From positions 61,071,567 to 61,135,566 of the forward strand of contig CM057227.1 in assembly GCA_029891385.1 (NCBI GenBank): a stretch of DNA of 64,000 bases. The letters run 5' to 3'. Shown here piece by piece: positions 45,120 to 56,984 of this stretch. The notes under the pieces were generated by a model, which saw only the letters and a program-made list of their open reading frames with translations, did no database searches and was not told the origin of the DNA. The DNA comes from Erythroxylum novogranatense (taxonomy: Eukaryota > Streptophyta > Magnoliopsida > Malpighiales > Erythroxylaceae). A program made the translations under genes and the position numbers. The first letter of the stretch is position 1. Every line of letters starts with the position of its first letter.

Positions 45120-48100
45120 TTTCTCCCCCCTTAATAAATTTCGTCCTCGAAATTTTCATCTGATTGATCAATACAGTACAGGTAACCCCCTTTTTTTCAT
45201 ATGCTCCTATATTTCTTATACACTTCATCACTTCCAAAAGACCACAGTAGACAGACTCAATAAGTCTTTCAGTCACTCATTTAACTATCACACTATCTTG
45301 ATTGTTTCATGAGCATATTTCAGACTACTTACCAACTTATACTTCGTATATTGTCAATCTATCTCTGTTGATCATACTATTATTTCAGAACCTGAGCACA
45401 TATCACATATTATGAATCTAAGACCTCTTTCACCAATAACACTAATTTATAAACTTTTCATACATACCAATTCATATAGCTTAACTTATCTTTTTTTTTT
45501 TTCAAATCTAAGCGCATCTCACCAAGGTGATACTCACAAAATCATTTCATCTTTCCTTTGATAGTTCACTTCTCTTTAATGTTAATACATTCAACTCATA
45601 TGTCCATTTCACTATATTCCCTAAATACGGTGTTGGTCCACCTACCTCATTCATCTTTCATGAGTCACTTTACTCTTATTTCAAATTCATCTCACTTACT
45701 AGCAATATCTCACATTTATTATGGCCTTACATCATTTTAGGCCTTCTTCATCTCAATGTTAGGCTGAATAACCACCCTTCTATCACACTATGCCCCATAT
45801 CACTTCTAATGATGTCACTATAACAATAATTGTTATACCTGTAGTCAATTCGAATTATGCCTCAATCTCATCTTCCTACGAACTCAAAAATATGAGCTTC
45901 AAACATATTCCTAACAGTTAAAACTGCTGGTAGCTTAAACCTTCAACCACTTGTTTCTACATCTTTAGCAGCTAAGATACAATCTTAGCATATCCCCACT
46001 AGGATGTTTATCTTAGGTTGTTACTTAGGCTTCTCTAATACTTTCTTTGCTCAATCATTTTAATCAGATATACGTACTTCTTATTTCAATCACCTAATAT
46101 CATTCTTCTGATTTCACTCGAAAGTTTAGATTCATTTTCACTGTTTCTGGGTGATTCAAAATTCTGAATCTTTAGCTTTTGGTTTCTTACTTCTTTCCAA
46201 CAGACTTGATCTTAAATTTCAATGCAACTAGCAACACTTTATTTTACCCCATATGCCACTCAATATTCTGCACTCCTCCTTACACTAAATTTGAAACCTC
46301 AATATCTGAATGTGAATTATTCCATTACAGAAGTGTCCATTCGGTGTGTCTAATTACACACTAATTTTACCAGTATAATGCTCATTTGTACATTTCCTCC
46401 AAACTCAATAATTTCTTCAATCTTACACAATGTACATTTCAGAAATGATTTGGCACATCTAATGTCTCTAAGACTTTAAAGCGATTTTTATCATACACTT
46501 CTAAACCATGTATCAAAATCAACTCAAAAGACTTTCATTATCCTATGCACATCAAAACCCACTTTTCACTATTACAACAGATTGCATCATAATCTCTAAC
46601 GCGAAATCTCCAAATCTAATTGATATTTTATCATCAGTGTCTTATTCTTCAAATATTCAAAACGTCTCTTTTTATTTTTCAAACACACTCAAAAATACCA
46701 TCTATGATCACAGTCACTAATTGATACAATTTTGCTTGGATCACTTAAATCTTCAATATCATAATACCATTGGAGTATCATTAACTTCAATAGATATCAC
46801 TCACATTTTTTTTTGTTAATTTCTTGCAATTTCTTAGGTGACTAATTTTCCCTAATGAAAATAATTTTGTCTCATGTCATTTTCAGTCTCCCGCTTGACT
46901 TCTTGTCTCTAATGATTTCCTCTTTTCCTTCGAATTCCTTTAATTCACATCGACTTACTTAAATGCCTATTCTTTCGTATTAGTTCTTCCACACATTTCA
47001 ATTCATTTGAATGCTTCACTTTGCGTGTTGGTATTTCATTCCTCATATTGAATTTGTATCTCCCAAACATATTTACATCAAATATAAGGGGGACCTATAT
47101 TTTCCTCACATTTTCAATAGTGTCACCTCGAATTTATAATCCACTCATGTAGTTGGTGTACACACTCTCAATGGCATATTCCACTTTTTATGCCTGAGTT
47201 CCTGCTTAGGATATGACTCCATTATTCACTTTTGACGTATTACATATTTATTTCCGATTTGTCTCTTTATTGATTACTCTTAAATCAAATCGTTAGATCA
47301 ACTTAACTCAATTTAGGGAATTCTTCTTTGAAAGAAGATTCCTTACTACAATCATCAACACTATTCATAAAAACCTTATAAATCAACTATTTTTCGTCAT
47401 TACATATCAGTCATCCTTAATACCTCGAAAAGATCAATTTCAACTATGCATAATATCTCGATAAGATCAATTTATGCCATAGCTTACATAATCAGAACAT
47501 CTCTTGTAATGAGGGCACTTAAACAATTTCATTTACTCTAATATCTTAGCGTACATTGCCAAAATCATCACATCTTATCTGGAGATGTATTCACATCGAT
47601 TTACCAATTAGTAGCTTATACTACTAAGGACACTTTAATCCCATTTAATTCTAGATAACCTTTCTCTTTTTATGCCAGTTCGCAATCATGGGGACTTTGC
47701 TATAATCATGTCCCTGTTCATTTCCCTCAAACTCATCACCTATGTTAACATCATTAACAGTCTCAATTCTTTCCCCATTGATCACTACAAGTACTCTCAC
47801 TACTTACTCTATCTTGAACTTTGAACTATAGGGACTATAATCGGCACTTATTCAATAAGTCGCCAATTACTTCCTATGTCATCTTCACGCATATAGTTCA
47901 CATATGCTTAATAATTTCACCCGTGATGGTGATCCCACTATCAGATGTACACCCATAATGACAGTTTAATCTGAACTCAACAACTTTTTCCTATATCACT
48001 ATCATCATCTCATCTTCCAATTGTCATTTGTTTCATCTTACACATCTTTATTCTCAATCAATTTATAATGGTAGGGGCATAACCCATATGAAGCTTAAAT

Positions 48101-48935
48101 CTTCACTCCACAGATATATATTCTCACACTGAATCGTAAACTCTTATATCGATAATCACACAACTATTCTAAGCCCAAGTTCAACCCTTCAAGGTCATAT
48201 CACTTGGCCTATACACTTTAATCTCATCATTCTACTTATATCCTTATTTTCCCTCAAACAATCTATAACAATATATTCCCATTCATATCACTTACGAAAA
48301 GATATCACTTGATCGCAATATCGATTTCATGTACAACAATACATCCACTGATACACATACACTGAATCTTTATCTATTCTATCCAAAACGAAATCCAAAA
48401 TTTTCGAAGTATATTCATTATGATTTTTTTTATCTTAATTTTTTTCCACTATCTCCTTATAAAAAATTACAAACTCTTATCACAATACTCACATAATCAT
48501 TTCGATTCCGAATTCACCCTTTTATGATCATAACAGTTTTATGATTTCCTTTCATTATGTCTATACACATTAGTCTCCTCATTTCTATTCATATTCTTAT
48601 TTTCCCCAATTAATTCATGGCAATATGTCGATTCACACTTATTTCACCCCGAAGGATATATCACCTTCAAGGATATGTACCCTTTTGTGGGGGACTCTTA
48701 TCTACCATGAAAAACTAGATATTGAGTCTCATTTCCAATATGTCCATAAACCTTATTTTCTCACATTCAGTTAGATCATCATTTCTCTCAATGCTTCTAA
48801 CAACTCAAACTCTTAAGGAATGCTCATGCATGCGACTCATACTGGGGATCAGTTACCGCTGTCTGCTATGACATGACTAATATGCATGTAACTTGACACA
48901 TATTTCAGAATGCCCATATAAGATTGTACTTCTGG
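45120..48935 (-). other. Non-coding interior of element H
   Basis: The interior of 3.8 kb is pyrimidine-rich on the plus strand, with many short frames and no retroelement motif on either strand. Next to the LTR on the minus strand is GAGGACGAAATTT before the purine tract, matching the end of Tekay pol-3' regions. A short duplicated phrase, CTCGANAAGATCAATTT, occurs near 47424 and 47457. Otherwise I see no structure. This is the hallmark of large retrotransposon derivatives. Confidence 0.75.
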
Positions 48936-48947
48936 GCTTTGATACCA
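48936..48947 (-). other. Primer binding site of element H
   Basis: On the minus strand TGGTATCAAAGC, followed by CC, matches the initiator-Met primer site with one transition, six bases from the LTR end. It proves the minus orientation of H. Confidence 0.85.
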
Positions 48948-48953
48948 CCTAAA

Positions 48954-51900
48954 TGTAGCACCCCACTCCCGCAAGACCCGATCTTGATATCGATGGTGAT
49001 ATCCGAGACCGCGCCCCGCGAGGGTTGTATGCTAAACACTCGATCAAACAAAGTTCGGTATCATTTTTTTTAACTCTTTACAGACACGCATGCGAAAGTC
49101 AAAAATCAAATAGGCCCTAAGCCCTTTTTCCATTATACAAGGCCATTTACAAAATTCCCATATGGCCATTTGGCCCATTCACAAATGCAAACACTTGAGT
49201 CATTTCAAAATACAATTCATACGGAAGTTGCGGAATAAACAATTTAATAAAAAATATAGACATGCAATGCAGGCGCGAACTGATCCCGACCTCTATCCTT
49301 CACTTGAAAGCTGTAGTCATACTCCCGTTGACCTAACGGGGAATTTTTCTATTCCTGAAAAATAGTTGCAAATTTTGGGTGAGTTTTGCGAACTCAATGA
49401 GTGACCATCCTTGATGGCTCACCTAATCACACAACACATACACATATATCACATAGAATTCAAATTTCACACTCAGATCATTTAGACATTCATATGCATA
49501 TGCCATTTGTATGAGACTCATATTCGTTCTTATTTTTGTGACTGAGTGCCTCTCACATATACAAAGTAATGGCCCGTAGAGCTCAGTCATATCGGAATAC
49601 TGGCCCGAAGGCTTAGTCTGTAGCACCCCACTCCCGTAAGAAATGAACTCGATATCGATGGTGATATCCGAGACCATGCCCCACGAGGGTGGTGTGCTAC
49701 GCACTCGATCAATCAAAATTCGGTATACAAAATTCAAACAAAGCAGACAATGAAGTGAGACCATCTAGGTCTACTCACAGTACGCTCCAGATTAGCATTT
49801 GCTTTCAATTTCTGGGATCGCCTGAATGTGGGCACTTGACATGCACAACATATTTATGCAAGACACATATTGTACACTTATCAATAATTTCACATATAAC
49901 AACATTCATTTTTACACAATTGTAATAATGGACTATGTATAAGGCATGCTCAATGACAATTCTGGGTATGTTCTAGAGCACATTTTATGCTCATTCTTAT
50001 TTCAAAATTCATACATGTTTCATACACTTCATTGGTACATGATTGTTCTAACTTCTCCTTTCAGTCTGTACCCTTTTTATAAGTCTAGCTTATTCAGAAG
50101 CTTACACTTCAAGAACACTTGGTTACTCTATATCATAACTCAATTTCTCATCATCTCTTATCCATCCTCATATGATCTCATAATATCCAAATTCTATTTA
50201 TAGTTTAGCACTTCATACTTAAACACATTCTTAGGTAGGATTCTTTTAGTTTCTTGAGACAAACCAATTTCTCCTTTTCAATTCCAATTCAATAAAACCA
50301 TTAATATGGAGACGGGATGTTACACAGTCGAATCACAATACTAGCCCGTAGGCTTAGTCGAATCACAATACTGGCCCGTAGGCTTAGTCGAATCATAATA
50401 CTGGCCCGTAGGCTCAGTCACATCACATAATCACGGAGCATAACTCTACGTGGAAGTGCTTCATACGGGCGACTCAAGTCACAACGCCTTTATATTTCAT
50501 GCATTCATTCCATGGAATGCATCCCTTACATTGCATGCACTTATTCGATCACATTCACTTATCATTGGACCGTAGCCCGGCATTCAACACATAGTTGAGC
50601 ATTCACTTATCATCTTGCATGCAACGCACATTCAGAAAACATTTAATTCATCTTATTCATATGCAATGCACACTTCAACAATTCAATCAATCATCACAAT
50701 CATATATGCATTCATCATATAGAGATCAATGTATACAAAATTCAAATAAAGCAAATAATGAAGTGAGACCATCTAGGTCTACTCACAGTACGCTCCAAAA
50801 TAGCATTAGCTTCTCAATTCTGGAATGCCTGTATGCAAACACTTGACCTGCACAACCTATTTATGCAAGACACACATTGCACACTCATCAATAGTTGTAC
50901 ACATAACAACATTCATTTTTACACAATTGTAATAATAGACTATGTATAATACATGCTCAATGACAATCCTGGGTATATGTTCTAATATACACTTTATGCT
51001 CATTTCCATTTCATAATTCCTATACGTTTCTTACACTTCATTGGTACATGATCGTTCTAACTTCTCCTTTCAATCTTTACCCTTCTTATATGTCTAGCTT
51101 ATTCATAAGCTTACACTTCGTGAACACTTGGTTACTCTATATCATAACTCAATTTCTCATCATCTCTTATCTATCCTCATATGATCTCATAATATCCAAT
51201 TCCCATTCATGGTTTATCACTTCATACTTATAAACACACTTAGGTAGGATTCTCTTAATTTCCTAAGACAAACCAAATCTCATTCAATAGGAATCCACTT
51301 TAAGATCCCACAATGCATAATCACTTAAATTGATTCTAGAATATTCAAACCCAAGCGTTTTCTAAACCCCATAAACTAGAATCTTTATAAAGATTCAAAG
51401 ATTCAATTGATCATACCTTGATTCTTCACCTAATTGAAGAGATCTTCAGCTCAAATGGAAGCTCTTTTCTTCCTCTTCCTTATTCTCTTCTTGAACACTT
51501 CAAAATCTCTCTTGAGGGTTAACACAAATGGAACCCTAGCTGGTTTCTCTTTTTTCTCTCTCTCATTCTTTTTTCATGTTTTCTCTCTCTTATCTCTTTT
51601 CTCATCCATACATTTTGTTTCTCTAAAATCTTCTCATTCTCGTAGTTCTTCTCCATTTATAAGCAAGACAACATTTCTTTTTCCAATTTTGCCATTAATG
51701 AGTCCAAAAAGTCCATTTTATCCTTCCCTATAAGCTTATGTTCTTTTAAACTTAAGTTTCTTGCCAAAAATATCCTTGAACCTTCTTACACATCACTTTC
51801 TTCTAGAAAATATCCTCCATTTTCTTAAGTTTCTTATGCCTCCGAAACCATTCAGTTTGGTTTAGTGATTCAAAAGATATACTTCAAATATTTTTAGACT

Positions 51901-53024
51901 GCTCCTTTCCAAAATAGTACACTATCTACAACCCCTCAAAAACTTGAAAGTCTTACGAACTAAATCACAATTCACTTCCTTCATATACTTTGTAGCTCTA
52001 TATCTCTAGTTTATCCTGAATCAGAAATCATCTCATTTTGATTTCTACAGATCAAGATATCATCAAAACACTGAAGTATGTTCAGTGGGATAACACTAGT
52101 TCGTATCCTTTAAGAGCATACTCACTGTACCCGTCTCACTCTTTTCACTAAATATTTCTCCATTAGTTTCATATGACTATGATTCTTGGTGGAGATGTAG
52201 GGAAATGTCTTACTAATCCAATGGTTCAAGAATCAAGTCATTTGGAGGTCTAGAGAAGAAGTCATTTGCATCTGCTTTTCTACGTCTGCTTTTCTATGTC
52301 TACTTTTTGCGTCTGCTTTTATGCGTTTGCTTTTCTACGTCTGCTTTTCTGCGTCTGGAATATCTCCACTTATAAGACGTATAACTTTTGACTCAAATGT
52401 CCAAAATTTACAAAATTTATACCGTTGGAAAGATAAAAGAAATATCTATAACTTTCCAGAAGGCAATGTTTCCAAAATCTATCTAGATTAAGTACAGATT
52501 TGCCCCGAAAGTCTGAAGACAAATTTTTCGTTCATACACTAACACTGCACCCAATTCTTCACTTCATGACAATATTTGAGACTCTTAGACACAGAATTAA
52601 AATTCGATGTCTTCATACAAAAAGTATACATATATCTGTAATTTAATCCAAATCAAGAATCATCTTGCTTGGATTACTAGAGAAAACGTTGTGGCTAAAT
52701 AACTGAAGCATATTCAGTGAACATTTTCCAGATCACTACCAATCTTATTTCTAAATCTTTCCTTATCACGACTCATACCAAGATCACTCTTTCTACTCCT
52801 TCTACTCCTTATTTTCAATAAAATCACATTTAATATCAATTATACCCGGAAGTTGTCATTGAATGCATGTACACTTTTTATCCGAAACATTACGTTTTTA
52901 TGTGCATATATGCTAACATGATGCATGAGTAAGAAAGATGCATTCCTTAATCTCAATTTCTCTTTGAGCTCACATGTACTGAAATTTTGGGTCACAACCC
53001 TTAATATGGGGACGGGATGTTACA
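48954..53024 (-). repeat. Right LTR of element H (5' LTR on minus strand)
   Basis: It begins TGTAGCACCCCACTCCCGC and ends GACGGGATGTTACA, matching the left LTR throughout except for a nested 706-bp solo LTR at 49619-50324 and a contracted repeat at 52262-52362. The conserved stem-loop is at 49380-49396, and TATAAA on the minus strand near 51658. Confidence 0.92.
49619..50324 (-). mobile_element. Deleted solo LTR of the H family inside the H LTR
   Basis: It starts TGTAGCACCCCACTCCCGT and ends GACGGGATGTTACA like the H LTRs, but only 706 bp long. About 110 bp of one end join sequence matching 42538 onward, and a second jump leads to the other end. Flanks are TAGTC (49614-49618) and CAGTC (50325-50329), a 5-bp duplication with one change. 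The missing middle suggests a short, internally deleted family member transposed into this LTR and then lost its interior. Confidence 0.85.
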
Positions 53025-53029
53025 ACCAC

Positions 53030-53940
53030 AGTCTGGAGTCAGAAAAGGAACAATGACTAAGACAACAGTTTAGCATAGTAGAGTTGTCAAATCTACACAA
53101 AGAGGTAGAAGTAGAGGCAGAATTTAATTAATAGGGCCCAGTATCAGGACTGAGGTGCAAAGTAGCCGTAATCTTAGACCAGGGTCTATGCTATCACCAG
53201 ACAAGAAGCTCATAACTCTCCAGATGTGGTAGCAGGTGTGTTGAATGTTTTTCATTATGAAGCATATATATTGGTAAATCCAGGATCTAAACATTCATTC
53301 ATCACACCTCATCTGGAATCTAGATTGCGTTGCGAGAGAGAGATATTGAAATGTGGGTTAGAGGTGAATACTCCAGTGGGTAGCACAAAAATGATTGGTG
53401 AGGTCTGTAAAAGGTGCATAGTCCGGATTGATCAGGAGAGTTAGAAGCTAATTTGATTGTGTTGCAGTTAAAGGAAATAAATGTTATTCTATGTATGGAT
53501 TGGTTTACTACACATCAAGCTGTGATTAATTGTTATACCAAGGAAGTAGTTCTGAAATCCCCTAGTTAGCTAAGAGTAGTGTTTCAAAAAGTTAGTCAGG
53601 CTATGCTAGCTCAACTAATTTCATTTATGAGTGTGTTAAAATTGGTACGAGGTGGATGTGAGGCTTATCTAGCTCACGTAGTTGATACTCAAAATAAACA
53701 AGCCATTCAGGATACTCCAGTTATTAGGGATTTCTTGGTTGTATTTCCTGTAGAACTACGAGGTTTAGCCTCAGAAAGGGGGATGGAGTTTATCATAGAC
53801 CTTGTTTCAGGTACCGTTCCTATATTAATTCCAGCATATAGGATGGCACCTGTCGAACTGAAGGAATTGCAAACCCAATTGCAAGAATTGTTGGATAAGG
53901 GTTTCATTAAGCTTAGTGTGTCACCTTGGGGAGCTCTGTA
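53030..53940 (+). pseudogene. pol: Protease and RT start of element G, broken
   Basis: After H the G frame resumes. Protease is recognisable as YILVNPGSKHSFI near 53268-53305, where the catalytic Asp of DPG is Asn, then LEVNTPVGSTKMIG. A stop at 53442 and a frameshift follow; VLQLKEINVILCMDWF (53460-53510) continues. From 53579 GGCEAYLAHVVDT, PVIRDFLVVFPVELRGLASERG and LLDKGFIKLSVSPWGAL lead to the RT start, ended by a TAA at 53939-53941. Confidence 0.85.
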
Positions 53941-54460
53941 ATTGTTTGTAAAGAAAAAGGATAGAACTCTGAGATTGTGTATTGATTGTCAGCAGTTGAA
54001 TCGGATAATAATTAAGAATAAATACCCGTTGCTAAGGATTGATGATTTATTAGATCAATTGCAGGGGGCTTAGGTATTCATAAAATTAGACTTGAGATCA
54101 GGATATTATCAGTTGAAAATAGTTGAGGTTAATGTATCGAAGAGTGTATTTAGAACAAGATGTGGGCACTTTGAGTGTTTAGTGATGTCGTTTAGATTGA
54201 CTAACGCCCTGACATCTTTTATAGCCTTGATGAATAACGCATTTATTGATGACATTTTGGTGTACTCGAAGAGTTGAGAAAATCATTTTGCACATCTGAG
54301 ATTGGTTCTACAGATAATGAGGGAGAAACAGTTATATTCCAAGCTTAGTAAGTGTGAATCTTGCCTTGATCAAGTAGTATTCTTGGGTCACATAAAGTCT
54401 GGACTTGTCAAGGTAGACCTAAAGAAGATAGAGGTAGTGATGAAGTGGTAGGCTTCGAGG
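53941..54460 (+). pseudogene. pol: Reverse transcriptase core of element G, broken
   Basis: [45 protein letters not shown] and [13 protein letters not shown] can be read in order, with stops near 54072 and 54275. About 30 bp before the active site are missing, but [12 protein letters not shown] remains near 54238-54275. [21 protein letters not shown] and KKIEVVMKW follow, ended by a TAG near 54448. Confidence 0.85.
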
Positions 54461-54463
54461 AAT

Positions 54464-55411
54464 GTGTCTGAGATGCAAAGTTTCCTTGGATTATCTGGTT
54501 ATTATAGAAAGTTTGTAGAGGGATTTTCACTGATCTCAGCCCCTTTGACAAAATTTCTAAGAAAGAATGTGCCTTTTAGATGGAATGATGATTGTCATAG
54601 GAGTTTTGAGGAGCTAAAGCATCGGTTAACTACAACACCAATGTTAACTATTCCATCTGGCTCTGGAGGTTATATTGTGTATAGTAATGCTTCACACCAG
54701 GGTTTAGGATGTGTACTAATGCAGCATGTCAAAGTAATAGCATATGCATCGAGACAGTTGAGATCTCATGAGTTTAATTATCCAGTATATGATTTAGAAC
54801 TTGCTGCAGTAGTATTTGCCTTGAAGATTTGGAGACACTACCTGTATGAAGAAATTTTTTACTTATTCACTAATTATAAGAATTTGAAGTATCTGTTGAG
54901 CCAGAAAGAGTTGAATATGAGACAGGAGAGATGGATAGAATTATTGAAAGATTATGATTATACAATTAAGTATCATCCTGACAAAGTTAATGTGGTAGCT
55001 GATGCATTAAGTTAGAAATCTAATAGTAGTGTGACTCAAGTACAGTTATCGAGGTTATCGAGCCTAGTCCATTTGAGAGCATTGAATGTTGAATTGAATT
55101 TTGGGCAGAATGAAACTTTGATAGCTACATTGAAGTTGAGACCAATATTGCATGAAAGAATTAAAGAGGCTCAGAATAGAGATCTAAAATTAGTAAAGTT
55201 AATTTATAAGTTAAAAGTCAAGATGGATTTTGAATTTGAAGTGAGAGATGATACATTGTGGCTTAAACAAAGATTATGTGTGCTTGATGTTGATGATTTA
55301 ATGAAAGAGATTTTGGAGGAGGCATATTTAGCAACTTATGCTATGCATCCTGATAGCACTGAGATGTATAACACGCTGAAACAATATTTTTGGTGGCCTA
55401 GTATGAAGTAG
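54464..55411 (+). pseudogene. pol: RNase H and integrase N-terminus of element G
   Basis: An open stretch begins [23 protein letters not shown]. RNase H shows [15 protein letters not shown] near 54680 (first Asp of YSDAS is Asn) and [19 protein letters not shown] near 54790. A TAG at 55013 follows DALS, and the frame continues with LSRLSSLVHLRALNVELN and the integrase zinc-domain start (YAMHPDSTEMYNTLKQYFWWPSMK) to 55411. The protein is closely similar to element A. Confidence 0.87.
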
Positions 55412-55721
55412 CAAGTAGCAAAATTTGTTTCTAACTGTATAACTTGCCAATAGGTTAAGGCTGAGTATCAGGCTCTAGTTGAAAAATTACATTCGTTACC
55501 TATTCCGGAGTGAAAATGGGAACGAATCACTATGAACTTTATTAAGGGTTTGCCAAAGATTTCGAGGCAACAAGATGTCATTTGGTTCATTGTTGATAGA
55601 CTAACCAAGTCGGCTTATTTCTTACTAGTAAGAGAAAATTATTCACTAGATCAATTAGCTCGATGATATGTGAATGAAGTTGCGAGATAATATGGGGTTA
55701 CAATGTCCATTGTATCAGACA
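55412..55721 (+). pseudogene. pol: Integrase core of element G, truncated
   Basis: VSNCITCQ and VKAEYQALV complete the zinc domain with an intervening stop. The first catalytic Asp is Asn (TMNFIKGLP, near 55532). IVDRLTKSAYF and SLDQLAR follow, with further stops, up to IVSD near 55710. The sequence breaks at about 55721 within the second catalytic motif and does not return. Confidence 0.82.
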
Positions 55722-56748
55722 TGTTTTTATGAGTGTTAAAAATTAGGAAATTGAAGAATGAAGAAGATTTGAGATGAATAAAGGATGTTGCGATCATGCA
55801 TAAGGAGTATGATCGTGACAGGCATTTTATGGCTTACATGGCTCTTTGTCATGACTGTGACAGGGAGCACGATCATGATAAAGAAGGAAGAATAGAATAA
55901 GGCATAATCATGCTAAGGATTCAGGGCTATTTTTGGAATCGAACAAAGTGGGAAAACTCTAGACATAATAATAGAACCCTAAAGCACTATAGAAGAAAAT
56001 GAAAAACAAAAAGAAGTTGTGGCCATTAGATTAAAGAAGATTAAGAGGAGGCATCAAGAAGAGCTTTAGAAAGTTCTAGATTTCTAAATTAAGACTCCAA
56101 CTAGTTTTCTTTCTTTTATCTTTATTTCTTTTAATTTTTTAGATGTTTATATGCATTTCTAAGATGTTTAACATGATTATAGGTTTCTAGATACCTATTA
56201 AGGATTGTTCTTGAATTATTTTGTGCATCTTATTTCTTGTTGAATTCATTACATTAATGAATATTTGTGTTAATTGTCATGCATATAATTGATAATAAAC
56301 TGAAAGAGTGAGTCAAAGTATTGTTAAGCTGTATAATGAGAGTTGACAACTTGATAAACCTACAATTGTCAAATTAATGATCTGTCAAAGAGAGATCTTG
56401 GTTATGACATTAATTATCGAATAGATTGCTTCATATCTAATTAAAAAAATTAGAAGTAATTTGTGAATTAAGAGATCACAATTTTATAAATATTAAATTC
56501 AATTAGGGCTACTTAATTAAAATTTGGAAGAGAGTAAGCAAAACCTGAGGAAATCTAGAATCAAACATAATCGAATCAACAAGATTAAGGGAAACAAAAT
56601 AAGGATAGAATATTTCCTAAGCATTCAACTTTGATCAATCTGAACTTTATTAATAGCTAACTATTTTATTGTTCGCTTGTTTTGTTTTATTAATTGTTTT
56701 AATTTCTATTATTTATTTTAATTCAACTCAATTTGATAGTACTTTACA
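55722..56748 (+). mobile_element. Element I: Athila-like LTR remnant
   Basis: It starts TGTTTTTATGAGTG at the break in G and shares the ordered landmarks of the B LTR in diverged form: GATCATG/GTGACAGG repeated units (55790-55880), an AAACCCTA-like segment, AATATTTGTG...TTGATAATAAACTGAAAG (56260-56310), AGTTGACAACTTGATAA and the GAATTAAGAGATCACAA phrase. It may end ACTTTACA at 56748. No interior or second LTR is attached. Boundaries are approximate. Confidence 0.6.
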
Positions 56749-56763
56749 CCAATGATACGAGAT

Positions 56764-56905
56764 CCGTACCGTACCGGTCGGTACCGGTCGGTACGGAAAA
56801 TCGGTACCGATACGGGTTCGAAATTACCGGGTTCAAATTCTGGTCGGTACCGGCCGGTACCTGTGATTCCGAAAAAATACCGGTGATTCCGGTAAATTTC
56901 AGTTT
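56764..56905. repeat. GGTACC-rich subterminal repeats of the hAT element
   Basis: Four GGTACC palindromes and several CCGGTCGG and TACCGG units lie within 140 bp. Subterminal arrays of short motifs are transposase-binding regions in hAT elements. I see no matching array at the right side of the gene. Confidence 0.6.
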
Positions 56906-56984
56906 TCCTAGGGACCTATTTGCAAAAAAGAAAAATTTTAACCCTAAAATCTACCCAACCCCCCCCCCCGGCCCCGACCCACTC

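Larger units (their letters stand above)
41503..53024 (-). mobile_element. Element H: LARD-like non-autonomous LTR retrotransposon
   Basis: Two very long LTRs (41503-45119, 3617 bp; 48954-53024, 4071 bp including a nested 706-bp insertion) flank 3834 bp of interior. On the minus strand the LTR starts TGTAACATCCCGTCCCC, the Met primer site TGGTATCAAAGC lies at 48936-48947, and a GAGGACGAAATTT box plus purine tract lies at 45120-45160. A perfect duplication ACCAC is at 41498-41502 and 53025-53029. No gag or pol motif can be read. The LTR end resembles LTR E, so it is probably a Tekay-derived element moved by proteins of autonomous relatives. Confidence 0.9.
28316..55721 (+). mobile_element. Element G: Tekay-type chromovirus, 3'-truncated, with nested F and H
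   Basis: The parts are a 5' LTR (28316-30944 and 40011-40622, split by F), a Met primer site, gag (40768-41502), then after element H the protease, RT, RNase H and integrase (53030-55720). The element stops inside the integrase core at about 55721, where an Athila-like LTR starts, so there is no chromodomain or 3' LTR. Without insertions it spans about 6.8 kb. The protein sequence is the same family as element A. Many stops and lost catalytic residues make it the most decayed pol in the window. Confidence 0.82.
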
